Source: Piscinibacter sp.
Lineage (GTDB): Bacteria; Pseudomonadota; Gammaproteobacteria; Burkholderiales; Burkholderiaceae_C
Length of the DNA: 64,000 nucleotides
NCBI GenBank assembly: GCA_019635485.1
Contig: JAHBZL010000002.1
Coordinates: 174,289 to 238,288, forward strand
Direction: 5' to 3'
The translations under genes were made by a program, and so were the position numbers. This document shows positions 44,938 through 53,656 of the stretch, in pieces (the stretch's first letter is position 1; each line of letters starts with the position of its first letter). The notes under the pieces are model-generated. The model searched no databases. It was not told the origin of the DNA and worked only from the letters and a program-made list of their open reading frames with translations.

Positions 44938-45923
44938 TCCAGCTTGATGCCGGCGCGCTTGATCACGCCGGCCCATTTGTCGATCTCGACCTTGATCAGC
45001 GCGTCGTAGTCGTCGGCCGAGCTGCCGACGGCCTCCATGCCGAGCGAGGTCAGGCGCTCGCCGAGCTCGGGCGACCTGACCGCCGCAGCGATGTCCGCAC
45101 CGATGCGCCGGCGCAGTTCGCGCGGCACGCCGGCGGGCGCGATGACGCCGATGATGCTCATCGCGCTGAAGCCGGGCACGGCGTCGTTGATCAGCGGCAC
45201 CTCGGGGTTGGCCGCGGACCGGTGCGGGCTGGCCAGGCCGAGCACCTTCAGGCGCCCGTCCTTCACCAGCGGCATCGACGAGTACAGCACGTCGAACAGC
45301 AGCGGCACGCGTCCGGCCAGCACGTCCTGCTGCGCCGGCGCGCTGCCCTTGTAGGCCACGTGCTGCAGGTCCAGGCCGGCCATGTGGTTCAGCATCTCGC
45401 CGGCCAGGTGCGTGCCGGTGCCGACGCCCGGCGTCGCGTAGTTCAGCGTGCGCGGATGGCTCTTCGCGTAGGCGACCAGCTCGGTGACGCTGCTCACCGG
45501 CAGGGACGGGTGCGCGAACAGGCCGAAGTGCGCCAGCGCGATCTGCGACACGCCGGCCAGGTCGCGCTGGGTGTCGTAGGGGATCTTCGGCTGCAGGCTC
45601 GGGTTGATCATGTGCGCGCTGATCGCCATGCCGAGCGTGTAGCCGTCCGGCGGCGAGGTGGCGACGAACTGCGTGCCGACCATGGTGCCGGCGCCGGGCT
45701 TGTAGTCGATCACGACCGTCTGCTTCCACTGCGCCTGCAGCCGCTCGGCCAGCAGGCGGGCCACGGTGTCGGTCGGGCCGCCGGGCGCGAACGGCACGAT
45801 CAGCTTGACCGGCTTGCCCGGCCAGCCGGCCTCCGCCGCCGTCTGAGCCCGCAGCAACCCGGGGCGGCTGCCAAAGGCGACGGCCGCGAGCAGCGCGGCG
45901 CGGCGGGTCGGGTGAATCCTCAT
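44934..45923 (-). CDS. Bug-family periplasmic solute receptor
   Basis: A 329-residue exported protein. The N-terminus MRIHPTRRAALLAAVAFGS is a signal with a twin arginine, cleaved after LLRAQ or nearby. WPGKPVKLIVPFAPGGPTDT, GAGTMVGTQFVA and TLNYATPGVGTGTHLAGEM are Bug signatures. It heads a minus-strand operon with the TrxR-like, selenoprotein and selB genes, which suggests the selenoprotein pathway acts on an imported organic acid or on a selenium or sulfur compound (inference). No TctAB genes are nearby. Confidence 0.87.
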   Translation of the reverse strand: MRIHPTRRAALLAAVAFGSRPGLLRAQTAAEAGWPGKPVKLIVPFAPGGPTDTVARLLAERLQAQWKQTVVIDYKPGAGTMVGTQFVATSPPDGYTLGMAISAHMINPSLQPKIPYDTQRDLAGVSQIALAHFGLFAHPSLPVSSVTELVAYAKSHPRTLNYATPGVGTGTHLAGEMLNHMAGLDLQHVAYKGSAPAQQDVLAGRVPLLFDVLYSSMPLVKDGRLKVLGLASPHRSAANPEVPLINDAVPGFSAMSIIGVIAPAGVPRELRRRIGADIAAAVRSPELGERLTSLGMEAVGSSADDYDALIKVEIDKWAGVIKRAGIKLE

Positions 45924-46177
45924 GGGTTTGTCTCCGGCGCGGCTTGTTTTCGTCGCCGCGGCGCCGCACGGCGCGCGGTCGCGTCCAGGGCGGCGCCGCT
46001 CGTGCCGCCGATCTCCCGGGCCAGCGCCTCGGCCGCGCGCAGCAGGCGCGGCACGACACGGCGCAGCAGCTGGTCCGGCGGCATCAGGAAGGCCGGGCCG
46101 CCGCAGTTCAGCGCGACCACCTCGCCGCCCGGCGTGCGCACCGGCACCGCGGCGGCACGCGCGCGGCGCCGCTGCAT
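45920..46177 (-). pseudogene. IclR regulator, C-terminal fragment cut at a junction
   Basis: The 85-residue frame carries the last strands and helix of an IclR effector domain (VPVRTPGGEVVALNCGGPAF, then RAAEALAREIGGT). The N-terminal winged helix and most of the ligand domain are missing, because the sequence to the right belongs to an unrelated gene that ends next to this ATG. Its stop overlaps the Bug start by four bases, as an intact iclR-bug pair would. The break lies at roughly 46150-46178, where the gene content also changes character. Confidence 0.7.
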
Positions 46178-47101
46178 TCAGCCACCCGGATCAAAGCCGT
46201 TGCGGAACACGATGTCGTTGGCCGTGACCGGCAGCACGGCCAGGAAGGTGCCGCCGGAAATGCCGCCCGCGGCACCACTGGCAAGGGTGCCGAGCGCGTT
46301 GCCGTTGTTGCGGTCGTAGCGGCGCACCTGGTTGCCCCACAGCACGAGCAGGCTGCCGTCGGTGCCGATCGCCATGCCGGTGGGCCGGGTGAGGCCGCTG
46401 ACGAGCCGCGTCACGTAGGTGCCGTTCGCGGCGCTGTAGCGGTAGACCGCGCCACTGCCCTCGCCGGTGACGAGAATGGTCGCGCCTTCGTCGAGGATGC
46501 CGCGCGCGTTGAGGAGGCCGCCGCTGCCGGTCGGGACGAAGCTGCCCTGCACCACGCCGGTCGCCGGGTTCACACGGGCGATGTTGTGCGAATCGTAGCC
46601 CGGCACGTAGAGCAGGCCGGCGGCACTGACGATCATGCCGTTGTCGGCGCCGAGCAGGCCGCTGCCGGCCGGCAGCACTTCGCCGATCAACTGGCCGCTG
46701 GTCCGATCGAGCTCGATCACCCGGCTGGTGCCGTAGCTCGCCACGTAGACGCGGCCGTCGACCCCGAAGTCGATGCCGGTCGGGTCGATGTTCGCGGCCA
46801 GCTGGGCGAACACGTCGACGAAGTCGAGGGTTGCATTGTTGCGGTAGCGCTGGATCTGGTCGTTGCCTTCGCTGACGACGTAGATGAGGCCGTCGGCCGG
46901 GTTCAGGCGCACGGTCTGGGCGCCCTGGATGCGCCCGGCCGTTTCGAGCTGGCGCAGGAACTGCCCGCTGCAGGCGTCGTAGACGGCCACGTTGTTCGAG
47001 AAGTAGCCGCTGACGAACAGGCGGTGGCCGCAGGTCTGCGCGCATGCGGACGAGGCCGCGGCGAGCAGCAGCAGGGTGGCAAGGAGGCTTGGACAGCGCA
47101 T
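46178..47101 (-). CDS. Secreted NHL/Vgb-like beta-propeller protein
   Basis: A 307-residue exported protein. A signal peptide covers about 1-22 (LLATLLLLAAASSACA). The rest consists of propeller blades of NHL or virginiamycin-lyase style, such as LNPADGLIYVVSEGNDQIQR, VDGRVYVASYGTSRVIELDR and RPTGMAIGTDGSLLVLWGNQ. It ends DIVFRNGFDPGG, close to the xIFxxGFE-type tail I recall on many secreted proteins of Xanthomonadales, possibly a sorting signal. It is divergent from the winged-helix propeller regulator at 47234. Its stop abuts the broken IclR gene. Confidence 0.72.
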   Translation of the reverse strand: MRCPSLLATLLLLAAASSACAQTCGHRLFVSGYFSNNVAVYDACSGQFLRQLETAGRIQGAQTVRLNPADGLIYVVSEGNDQIQRYRNNATLDFVDVFAQLAANIDPTGIDFGVDGRVYVASYGTSRVIELDRTSGQLIGEVLPAGSGLLGADNGMIVSAAGLLYVPGYDSHNIARVNPATGVVQGSFVPTGSGGLLNARGILDEGATILVTGEGSGAVYRYSAANGTYVTRLVSGLTRPTGMAIGTDGSLLVLWGNQVRRYDRNNGNALGTLASGAAGGISGGTFLAVLPVTANDIVFRNGFDPGG

Positions 47102-47233
47102 GGTCGCATCTCCGCGGGAAGGAGTGCCGACGATCGGCCGGCGCGGCCCGAAGGTCCTTCGCTCCCGCTTCGCGGGATCTCCTTTTTTCCTCCTTTCGCC
47201 CGCCACGGGCGCCTGCGCCGGTAGCATCCGCGC

Positions 47234-49303
47234 ATGGACGACTCCGTACCGGCGGCATCCGCCTACGCCTTCCTCGACTGGCGCTACCAACCCGACACAC
47301 GATGTCTGGCCGGCGCGGCGGGCGAGCGCCGCCTCAAACCCCTGCTCGATCGCCTGCTGCGCCGCTTCCTCGATGCACCGGGCCAGGTGCTGGCCCGCGA
47401 GGCGCTCATCGACAGCGTGTGGACGCGCCGAGAGGTCAACGACGAAGTGCTCTCGCGCGCGGTCGCCGAACTGCGCGGCCTGCTCGGCGACGATGCGCGC
47501 GATCCGCGCTGCATCGAAACGCTGTCGAAAGGCGGCTACCGCTGGATCGCCCCGGTCAGGCGGCTCGGCGCCGACCCGACCGATCCCGGCGGGAACGCTC
47601 CACCGATCAACGCGCGCGGCCGGCGGTGGGTGACGCCGCTGCTGGTTCTCGGCGTGCTCGCTGCGCTGGTCGTCGCCGTCCTCCCGCGCGACCCGCGCGA
47701 CCGCGGCGAAACGACCGCCGCCAGTGCGCGCCTGCTCGCGGCGACGCCGCTGACCTCCGATCCGCGACCCGAATACGACGCGCGCTTCGATGCCACCGGC
47801 AACGTCGTCTTCATCCGCGGCGAAATGCCCGATCGCGGCAGTGCGCTGCTGATGATCGACCCGGTGTCGCGCGCCGAGCGGATGCTCTGGCGGGACGACG
47901 CCTCGCTGCGCCATCCGGCACCCGCCCCCGATGGCCGCTCGGTCGCGGTGATGCGCCGCGCCGACGATTCCTGTGAACTGTGGCGCGTGAGCCTCGTCGA
48001 TCTCGCCCGGCAGCGCCTCGCCGACTGCGCGCGCGCGGGCATCGGCGGCATCGAATGGGTCGACGACGACCACCTCATCAGCACCGGTGAGGCCGCCGAC
48101 GACGCCCATGCGCCGGGCCTGGTCCTGCACGACCTGCGCAGCGGCACGCAGCGGGTGCTGACCGCGCCCACGGCCGGCGAAGGCGCGCACGGGCTTGCAC
48201 GCCTGTCACCCGACCGCACGCGCCTGGTTCATGCGAACCGCCGCAACGGTGAAACGCAGTTGCTGGAAACCGACTGGCCCGGCCTCGGCGAGCGACGTGC
48301 CCTGCTCGGCCGGCACGAGCCCGTGTTCGGCCATGCCTTCGAAGCCGATGGCCGCGCCCTGTGGATCGCCGGCGACCTCACCACGCAACGCGCCCTGCAC
48401 CGCTTCGTCGCCGGCACGCCGCCGCAACTGCTCGGCGGACGCGGCGCGATGTCGATCGATCTCGGCGTGGGCGGCCGCGCCGTCTGGGCGGAAGCGCGCC
48501 ACGACGCCGACATCCTCGTGCGCCCGTCCGCCGGCGCGGAATGGCGGACGATCGCGCGTTCCAACCGCTACGAGACGCAACCGGCCTTCTCGCCCGACGG
48601 CACGCGCCTCGCCCTCGTCAGCAACCGCGACGGCAGCGAGCGCGTGCTCGTCGCCGACCTGCGCGACGGCAGCGCACGTGCGTTGCCGCTCGACCCACGC
48701 CGGCGCTGGGTGCGTCCGACCTGGTCGACCCGCGACGATGCGCTGATCCTGACCGCCTACGAAGACCGGCACACGCGCCTGTACCGCCTGCGCGCCGACG
48801 CCGCCACGCCGGAACCGGTCGCCGTCGCCGGCGACAACGCCTTCCACGGCCACGAACTCGACGATCGCCTGGTCTGGCTCGGTGGCCACGGCGGCGAACA
48901 CGGAACGCTCCTGCAACTGCGCCACGGCCAGAAGACGCCGGAGACCCTTGCTCTCGGCGACGTCCTCGCCTATCGCGCGAACCGCGACTGGCTGGTGTGG
49001 CGCACGCACGCGCCGGCACGGCTGCGCGCCGCGCGCTGGGATGCTCCGGACGCCGTGCGCGACATCGCCCTGGCCGGCAACGCTGCGCCCGAAAGCTTCG
49101 CGCTGGCGGGCGACCGGCTTGCCTGGGTCGATGGCGGGCGCCTGTGGAGCCTGCACCTGCCCGACGGTGCGGCGCGCGAAATGGCCGGCGTCGAGCCGCC
49201 CGACGCCAACGGTCCGAATCTGGCGCTCGGCCCCGATGGTGCGCTCGCGCTGGCCCGGCTGATCAGCGTCGGCATCGATCTCATGCATGCGGCCGCCGAA
49301 TAG
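47234..49303 (+). CDS. CadC-like membrane winged-helix regulator with propeller
   Basis: A 689-residue protein. The N-terminus (about 15-105) is an OmpR-type winged helix ([31 protein letters not shown]). One membrane helix follows ([19 protein letters not shown], about 130-150), and then a periplasmic beta-propeller with TolB/PD40-like blades ([39 protein letters not shown]). It is therefore a one-component transmembrane regulator of ToxR/CadC architecture that probably senses a periplasmic ligand or peptide. The divergent propeller gene is a likely target or partner. A 232-bp gap follows before rpmJ. Confidence 0.8.
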   Translation: MDDSVPAASAYAFLDWRYQPDTRCLAGAAGERRLKPLLDRLLRRFLDAPGQVLAREALIDSVWTRREVNDEVLSRAVAELRGLLGDDARDPRCIETLSKGGYRWIAPVRRLGADPTDPGGNAPPINARGRRWVTPLLVLGVLAALVVAVLPRDPRDRGETTAASARLLAATPLTSDPRPEYDARFDATGNVVFIRGEMPDRGSALLMIDPVSRAERMLWRDDASLRHPAPAPDGRSVAVMRRADDSCELWRVSLVDLARQRLADCARAGIGGIEWVDDDHLISTGEAADDAHAPGLVLHDLRSGTQRVLTAPTAGEGAHGLARLSPDRTRLVHANRRNGETQLLETDWPGLGERRALLGRHEPVFGHAFEADGRALWIAGDLTTQRALHRFVAGTPPQLLGGRGAMSIDLGVGGRAVWAEARHDADILVRPSAGAEWRTIARSNRYETQPAFSPDGTRLALVSNRDGSERVLVADLRDGSARALPLDPRRRWVRPTWSTRDDALILTAYEDRHTRLYRLRADAATPEPVAVAGDNAFHGHELDDRLVWLGGHGGEHGTLLQLRHGQKTPETLALGDVLAYRANRDWLVWRTHAPARLRAARWDAPDAVRDIALAGNAAPESFALAGDRLAWVDGGRLWSLHLPDGAAREMAGVEPPDANGPNLALGPDGALALARLISVGIDLMHAAAE

Positions 49304-49469
49304 GTCCACGCGAACACGCGGCTTCGCCCGGGCCGCGATCACGGGCGTGCCCCACCGGACCCGGATCGACGCTCGCCCGCGGTCCGCTCCGTGGACGGGC
49401 CGGCAGGCGCCGCGCAAGCCGCGGCCGGCTGCCCGCGCGGTCCCGGCCGCGGCCGAAGAAGTCACTGCT

Positions 49470-49497
49470 TTGCAAAGGAAATCGCTTCCGATATACT
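49470..49497 (+). promoter_or_regulatory. Predicted sigma-70 promoter of rpmJ
   Basis: TTGCAA at 49470-49475 and TATACT at 49492-49497 are separated by 16 bases, about 39 bases before the rpmJ start. It is one of the few near-consensus promoters visible in the GC-rich DNA. Confidence 0.6.
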
Positions 49498-49535
49498 GCC
49501 GCGCTTTGCCGCTCCGCATTGCCCCGAGGCCTCCC

Positions 49536-49661
49536 ATGAAAGTGCTTTCCTCGCTCAAGTCCGCCAAGAGCCGTCACCGCGATTGCAAGATCGTGCGCCG
49601 CCGCGGCAAGGTTTTCGTGATCTGCAAGAGCAACCCGCGTTTCAAGGCGCGCCAGCGCTGA
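49536..49661 (+). CDS. rpmJ: Ribosomal protein L36, zinc-free form
   Basis: A 41-residue protein, [20 protein letters not shown] and so on. The [20 protein letters not shown] end identifies L36. The canonical zinc site needs three Cys and one His; here the first Cys position is occupied by other residues and the His by Asn (KSNPRF), so this is the zinc-independent (YkgO-like) type common in Xanthomonadales. It has its own promoter at 49470-49497 and a strong terminator at 49689-49712. Confidence 0.92.
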   Translation: MKVLSSLKSAKSRHRDCKIVRRRGKVFVICKSNPRFKARQR

Positions 49662-49688
49662 TCGCGGACCGCTTCCGCAGGACACGTT

Positions 49689-49712
49689 GAAAGGCCGCCT
49701 GTGCGGCCTTTC
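49689..49712 (+). terminator. Rho-independent terminator after rpmJ
   Basis: Perfect 10-bp arms GAAAGGCCGC and GCGGCCTTTC around CTGT, followed by TCGTTT. It starts 27 bases after the rpmJ stop. Confidence 0.85.
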
Positions 49713-49816
49713 TCGTTTCCGGGCCGGAAAGAACCCCGCGTCATGGAACTGCGTCCCGGCATCTGCTACAACGCGCGGGTTCGCTCAGGTTTCCATCCAG
49801 ATCAGGAGGTTCGGCG

Positions 49817-50116
49817 ATGAATTTGAAGTCCATTCTTGTCGGTGCGGCCCTCGCTGCCGCGGCCTTCACGATGGCGGGCGAAGCACGCGCGGATGAGCTG
49901 ACGCTCGGCAAGACCGTGGTGCGCGCCACCCACGTGCCGGAGCGTGGCCTCAGCATGGGCCAGGTCGAGGGCCGTTTCGGCGTCCCGCTCGACAAGCTGC
50001 CGACCGTCGGCGGCGGCGCGCCGCGCCAGCCGCCGATCAACCGCTGGCGCTACAACGGCTTCACCGTGTACTTCGAGCGCGACCGCGTGATCCACAGCGT
50101 GCGCGACGGCGGTTGA
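49817..50116 (+). CDS. Small exported protein, Xanthomonadales type
   Basis: A 99-residue protein. A signal peptide covers about 1-26 (LVGAALAAAAFTMAGEARA) and the mature part is about 73 residues (VVRATHVPERGLSMGQVEGRF, then INRWRYNGFTVYFERDRV). The GLSMGQVEGRFG pattern resembles the helix of SmpA/BamE-like small domains, but this is not firm. AGGAGG lies six bases before the ATG. It is monocistronic, after the rpmJ terminator. Function unknown. Confidence 0.72.
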   Translation: MNLKSILVGAALAAAAFTMAGEARADELTLGKTVVRATHVPERGLSMGQVEGRFGVPLDKLPTVGGGAPRQPPINRWRYNGFTVYFERDRVIHSVRDGG

Positions 50117-50428
50117 GCGACCCGCGCGTCACCGGAACATCCGGTCGGCTCGTCCGCAGCAACCCCTTCCGGGGCGAAGCTTTTCGGGTCATCGTACCGA
50201 ACAGCATCGCCCCCGAAGGGAGCCTCGAAAAACCTCTCGTTTTCCTGTCATCCCGGTGAAGGCCGGGATCCAGTGCCTTCAGGCAAAGGCTACTGGACTC
50301 CGGCCTGACCAGCCATTCGGCTGTTGAAAACCGCCGGAGCGACGGAGATTGATGGGTTTTGGGAGGTTCCCTGACAAGGCTTCTGCGACATCCTTGCGCT
50401 CAACCCGACCCACTCCCGCCTCCACGCC
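50117..50428. repeat. Intergenic REP-like element
   Basis: No gene is seen in this 312-bp gap. It holds a palindrome ATCCCGG-N6-CCGGGAT at 50250-50269 inside a longer imperfect inverted repeat (CCAGTGCC and GGCTACTGG). Sequences of the form CATCCCGG..GGCCGGGATCCAG occur again around gltB and gltD (61451-61470, 61691-61708), so this is a dispersed element. Confidence 0.65.
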
Positions 50429-51472
50429 ATGAACACCTCCTCCTCCCGCCTGCCGGCCGAATGGGAGCCGCAATCGGCCGTGCTGGTCGCCTGGCCGCAC
50501 GCCGGCACCGATTGGGCCGAACGCCTCGCCGCAGTCGAATCGACCTATGTCGCCCTCGTCGGCGCGCTCGCCCGCCACGGCGAAACCCTGGTCTGCGTCG
50601 CCGATGACGCCCTGCGCGAACACGCCCGCGCGAGACTCGCCGCGGCCGGCGCCGACCTCGCCCGCGTGCGCTTCATCGGCATTGCCTACGACGACACCTG
50701 GCTGCGCGACACCGGACCGATCACCCTGGTCGGCGCCGGCGGCTACGTGCTGAACGACTTCCGCTTCACCGGCTGGGGCGGCAAGTTCGAGGCCACGCAG
50801 GACGATGCCCTGGTCGAAGGCCTGGTCGAGCGCGGCTTGTTCGTCGCAGGCGCGCGCCACCGTCCGATCGACTTCGCCCTCGAGGGCGGCGCGATCGAAT
50901 CCGACGGCGCCGGCACGATCCTGAGCACGTGGAAGTGCCTGCACCTGCGCCATCCCGACAAGACCCGCGCCGAGATCGACGCGGTGTTCGCCGACACCCT
51001 CGGCGCTTCGCGTGTGCTCTGGCTCGACAGCGGCTACCTCGAAGGCGACGACACCGACGCGCACATCGACACACTGGCGCGCCTCGCGCCGGACGACACG
51101 ATCGTCTATCAGTCCTGCACCGACCCGGCCGACAGCCACCACGCCGAACTCGCGCGCATGGCCGACGAGATCGCCGCGCTGCGCACCACCGACGGCCGTG
51201 CGTATCGCACGGTCGCCCTGCCCTGGGCACAGCCGATCCTCGACGACGGCCGCCGCCTCGCCGCCTCGTACGCGAACTACCTGATCACCGGTCGCGCCGT
51301 GCTCGTGCCGGCCTACGGCGACGTGGCCGACGCCGAAGCCGCGCGCCTGATCGGCCTCGCCCACCCCGGCCGCGTCGTCGAACCGATTCCGTGCCGCCCG
51401 CTGATCTGGCAGAACGGCAGCCTGCACTGCGTGACCATGCAGTTGCCCGCGGGCGTGCTCGCCGCCAGCTGA
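50429..51472 (+). CDS. aguA: Agmatine deiminase
   Basis: A 347-residue member of the arginine-deiminase superfamily (PAD_porph group). Catalytic and substrate positions are visible: DDTWLRDTGPITL, FALEGGAIESDGAGT, LEGDDTDAHIDTLAR with the catalytic His, and the nucleophile in NGSLHCVTMQLP. It converts agmatine to N-carbamoylputrescine plus ammonia. The next gene, 39 bases downstream, hydrolyses that product, so the pair makes putrescine from agmatine. The length is typical. Confidence 0.9.
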   Translation: MNTSSSRLPAEWEPQSAVLVAWPHAGTDWAERLAAVESTYVALVGALARHGETLVCVADDALREHARARLAAAGADLARVRFIGIAYDDTWLRDTGPITLVGAGGYVLNDFRFTGWGGKFEATQDDALVEGLVERGLFVAGARHRPIDFALEGGAIESDGAGTILSTWKCLHLRHPDKTRAEIDAVFADTLGASRVLWLDSGYLEGDDTDAHIDTLARLAPDDTIVYQSCTDPADSHHAELARMADEIAALRTTDGRAYRTVALPWAQPILDDGRRLAASYANYLITGRAVLVPAYGDVADAEAARLIGLAHPGRVVEPIPCRPLIWQNGSLHCVTMQLPAGVLAAS

Positions 51473-51511
51473 GGTGGCACGCTACCATCGCGTTTTCCGT
51501 CGGGCACGCCC

Positions 51512-52399
51512 ATGACCCAACGCACCCTCCGAGTCGCCCTGCTGCAGGAATCCGACCGCGGCAGCCGCGAGGCCAATCTCGATGCGATCGAGGCCGGCCT
51601 GCGCGAAGCCGCCGCGGCCGGCGCCGGGCTCGTGCTGCTGCAGGAACTGCACAACGGGCCGTATTTCTGCCAGCACGAGAGCGTGGACGAGTTCGACCGC
51701 GCCGAAGCGATTCCCGGCCCGTCGACCGAGCGCCTCGGCGCGCTTGCCGAGGAACTGAAGCTGGTCGTCGTCGCCTCGCTGTTCGAGCGTCGCGCGGCCG
51801 GCCTGTACCACAACACCGCGGTCGTCTTCGATCGTTCGCGCGCGCTCGCCGGCAAGTACCGCAAGATGCACATCCCGGACGATCCGGCGTTCTACGAGAA
51901 GTTCTATTTCACGCCGGGCGACCTCGGTTTCGAACCGATCCAGACCTCGGTCGGCAGGCTCGGCCTGCTGGTGTGCTGGGACCAGTGGTATCCCGAGGGC
52001 GCGCGCCTGATGGCGCTGGCCGGCGCCGACCTGCTGCTCTACCCGACCGCGATCGGCTGGGATCCGCAGGACGAACAGGCCGAAAAGAATCGCCAGCGCG
52101 AAGCCTGGATCACCGTGCAGCGGGGCCACGCGGTCGCCAACGGCCTGCCCGTGCTCGCCTGCAACCGCATCGGCTTCGAGAGTGCACCCGACGGTGGCCG
52201 CGGCATCACGTTCTGGGGCTCGAGCTTCGTCGCTGGCCCGCAGGGCGAGTTCCTCGCCCAGGCCTCGACCGAGAGCCGCGAACTGCTCGTCGTCGACGTC
52301 GACCTCGCGCGCAGCGAATCGGTGCGGCGCATCTGGCCGTTCCTGCGCGACCGCCGCATCGACGCCTACGGCGACCTCGTCCGGCGGTTCCGCGATTGA
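51512..52399 (+). CDS. aguB: N-carbamoylputrescine amidase
   Basis: A 295-residue nitrilase-superfamily amidase. The Glu-Lys-Cys triad is in LLQELHNGPYF, GKYRKMHIPDD and LVCWDQWYPEGARL. The sequence around EHKYFTP-like FYEKFYFTPGDLG is typical of plant and bacterial carbamoylputrescine amidases. It hydrolyses N-carbamoylputrescine to putrescine, carbon dioxide and ammonia, the step after AguA. It is encoded 39 bases after aguA. The stop lies eight bases before the TraB-family start chosen here. Confidence 0.9.
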   Translation: MTQRTLRVALLQESDRGSREANLDAIEAGLREAAAAGAGLVLLQELHNGPYFCQHESVDEFDRAEAIPGPSTERLGALAEELKLVVVASLFERRAAGLYHNTAVVFDRSRALAGKYRKMHIPDDPAFYEKFYFTPGDLGFEPIQTSVGRLGLLVCWDQWYPEGARLMALAGADLLLYPTAIGWDPQDEQAEKNRQREAWITVQRGHAVANGLPVLACNRIGFESAPDGGRGITFWGSSFVAGPQGEFLAQASTESRELLVVDVDLARSESVRRIWPFLRDRRIDAYGDLVRRFRD

Positions 52400-52407
52400 G
52401 CCCGGAA

Positions 52408-53634
52408 ATGCAGGACACCGAAACCGCCACCGGCGGCGACCTGCTCGCCGAACAGCCGATCGCGCGCGTGGCCCGCGACGGCATCGACTACGTGCTGCTC
52501 GGCACCGCGCATGTCTCGCGCGCGAGCGCCGAAGCCGTGCACGAGATGCTCGCGCGCGAGCCCTTCGACGCGGTCGCGATCGAACTCTGCGAGCCGCGCT
52601 ACAAGACCATGCGCGACCCCGAGGCCTTCCGCAACCTCGACCTGTTCCAGGTGATCCGCCAGCGCAAGGTCGGCCTGGTCGCCACCAGCCTCGCCCTGTC
52701 GGCTTTCCAGCGCCGCCTCGCCGAGCAGTTCGGCATCGAACCGGGCGCCGAGATGAAGGCGGCGATCGACGGCGCGGAGACGCGCGACCTGCCGGTGTGG
52801 CTGGTCGACCGCGAAGTCAGCGTGACCCTGCGCCGCGCGATCCGCAGCGTCGGCTTCTTCGAGCGCATGACCGTCGTCGCCGGCCTCGCCGGCAACCTGC
52901 TCTCGCGCGAGGAAGTCGAGGAAAGCGAGATCGAGAAGCTCAAGCAGGGCGACGTGCTGGGCAGCATGTTCAACGAGTTCGCCAAGGAATCGCCGCCGCT
53001 GTACGAGGCGATGATCGCCGAGCGCGACCGCTACATGGTCGCGCGCCTGCGCGAGGAGGCCGGCAAGGCTCCCGCCACGGTGAAGAAGGTGCTGGTCGTC
53101 ATCGGTGCCGGCCATCTCGCCGGCATCGAGCGCGCGCTCGCCGCGCAGCAGGACGATCCGGTTCCCCTGCAGCAGAAACTCGCCGAACTGCCGCCGCGCA
53201 AGCCCTGGGGCCGCATCATCGGCTTCGCCATCTTCGCCCTGATCGCCGCCGGCATCGCCGTGCTGTTCAGCCGCGGCGTGGCGATCGGCGCCGACGCGCT
53301 GTGGCTGTGGATCCTGTGCACGGGCCTCGGCGCCGCGCTCGGCGCACTCGTCGGCGGTGGCCACCCCCTGAGCGCCGTGGTCGCCTTCATCGTCGCGCCA
53401 TTGAAGCCGTTCCGTCCGGGCGTGCCGGCCGGCGCGGCCAGCGCCGCGACCGAGGCCTGGCTGCACCGCCCGCGCGTGGCCGACTTCGACAGCCTGCGCG
53501 ACGACGTCACCGAATGGCGCGGCTGGTGGCGCAACCGCATCTCGCGCACCCTGCTGGTGTTCCTGCTGACCAACATCGGCATGGGCGTCGGCCTGTGGAT
53601 CGCCGGCCTCAGCATCCTGCGTCGCGTCCTCTGA
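52408..53634 (+). CDS. TraB/PrgY-family membrane protein
   Basis: A 408-residue protein. The N-terminal TraB domain begins YVLLGTAHVSRASAEAV and includes VAIELCEPRYKTM and VVIGAGHLAGIERAL, which carry the conserved GTAH and GxGH segments of the TIKI-like putative metalloprotease fold. Three or four membrane segments follow (GFAIFALIAAGIAVLFSRGV, WLWILCTGLGAALGALVGG, LLVFLLTNIGMGVGLWIAG). Enterococcal TraB/PrgY inactivates pheromone, but chromosomal proteobacterial members have no established role. A TTG at 52396, overlapping the aguB stop, is an alternative start. Confidence 0.82.
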   Translation: MQDTETATGGDLLAEQPIARVARDGIDYVLLGTAHVSRASAEAVHEMLAREPFDAVAIELCEPRYKTMRDPEAFRNLDLFQVIRQRKVGLVATSLALSAFQRRLAEQFGIEPGAEMKAAIDGAETRDLPVWLVDREVSVTLRRAIRSVGFFERMTVVAGLAGNLLSREEVEESEIEKLKQGDVLGSMFNEFAKESPPLYEAMIAERDRYMVARLREEAGKAPATVKKVLVVIGAGHLAGIERALAAQQDDPVPLQQKLAELPPRKPWGRIIGFAIFALIAAGIAVLFSRGVAIGADALWLWILCTGLGAALGALVGGGHPLSAVVAFIVAPLKPFRPGVPAGAASAATEAWLHRPRVADFDSLRDDVTEWRGWWRNRISRTLLVFLLTNIGMGVGLWIAGLSILRRVL

Positions 53635-53656
53635 ACCCCACTTGCAACGGCCCCGC

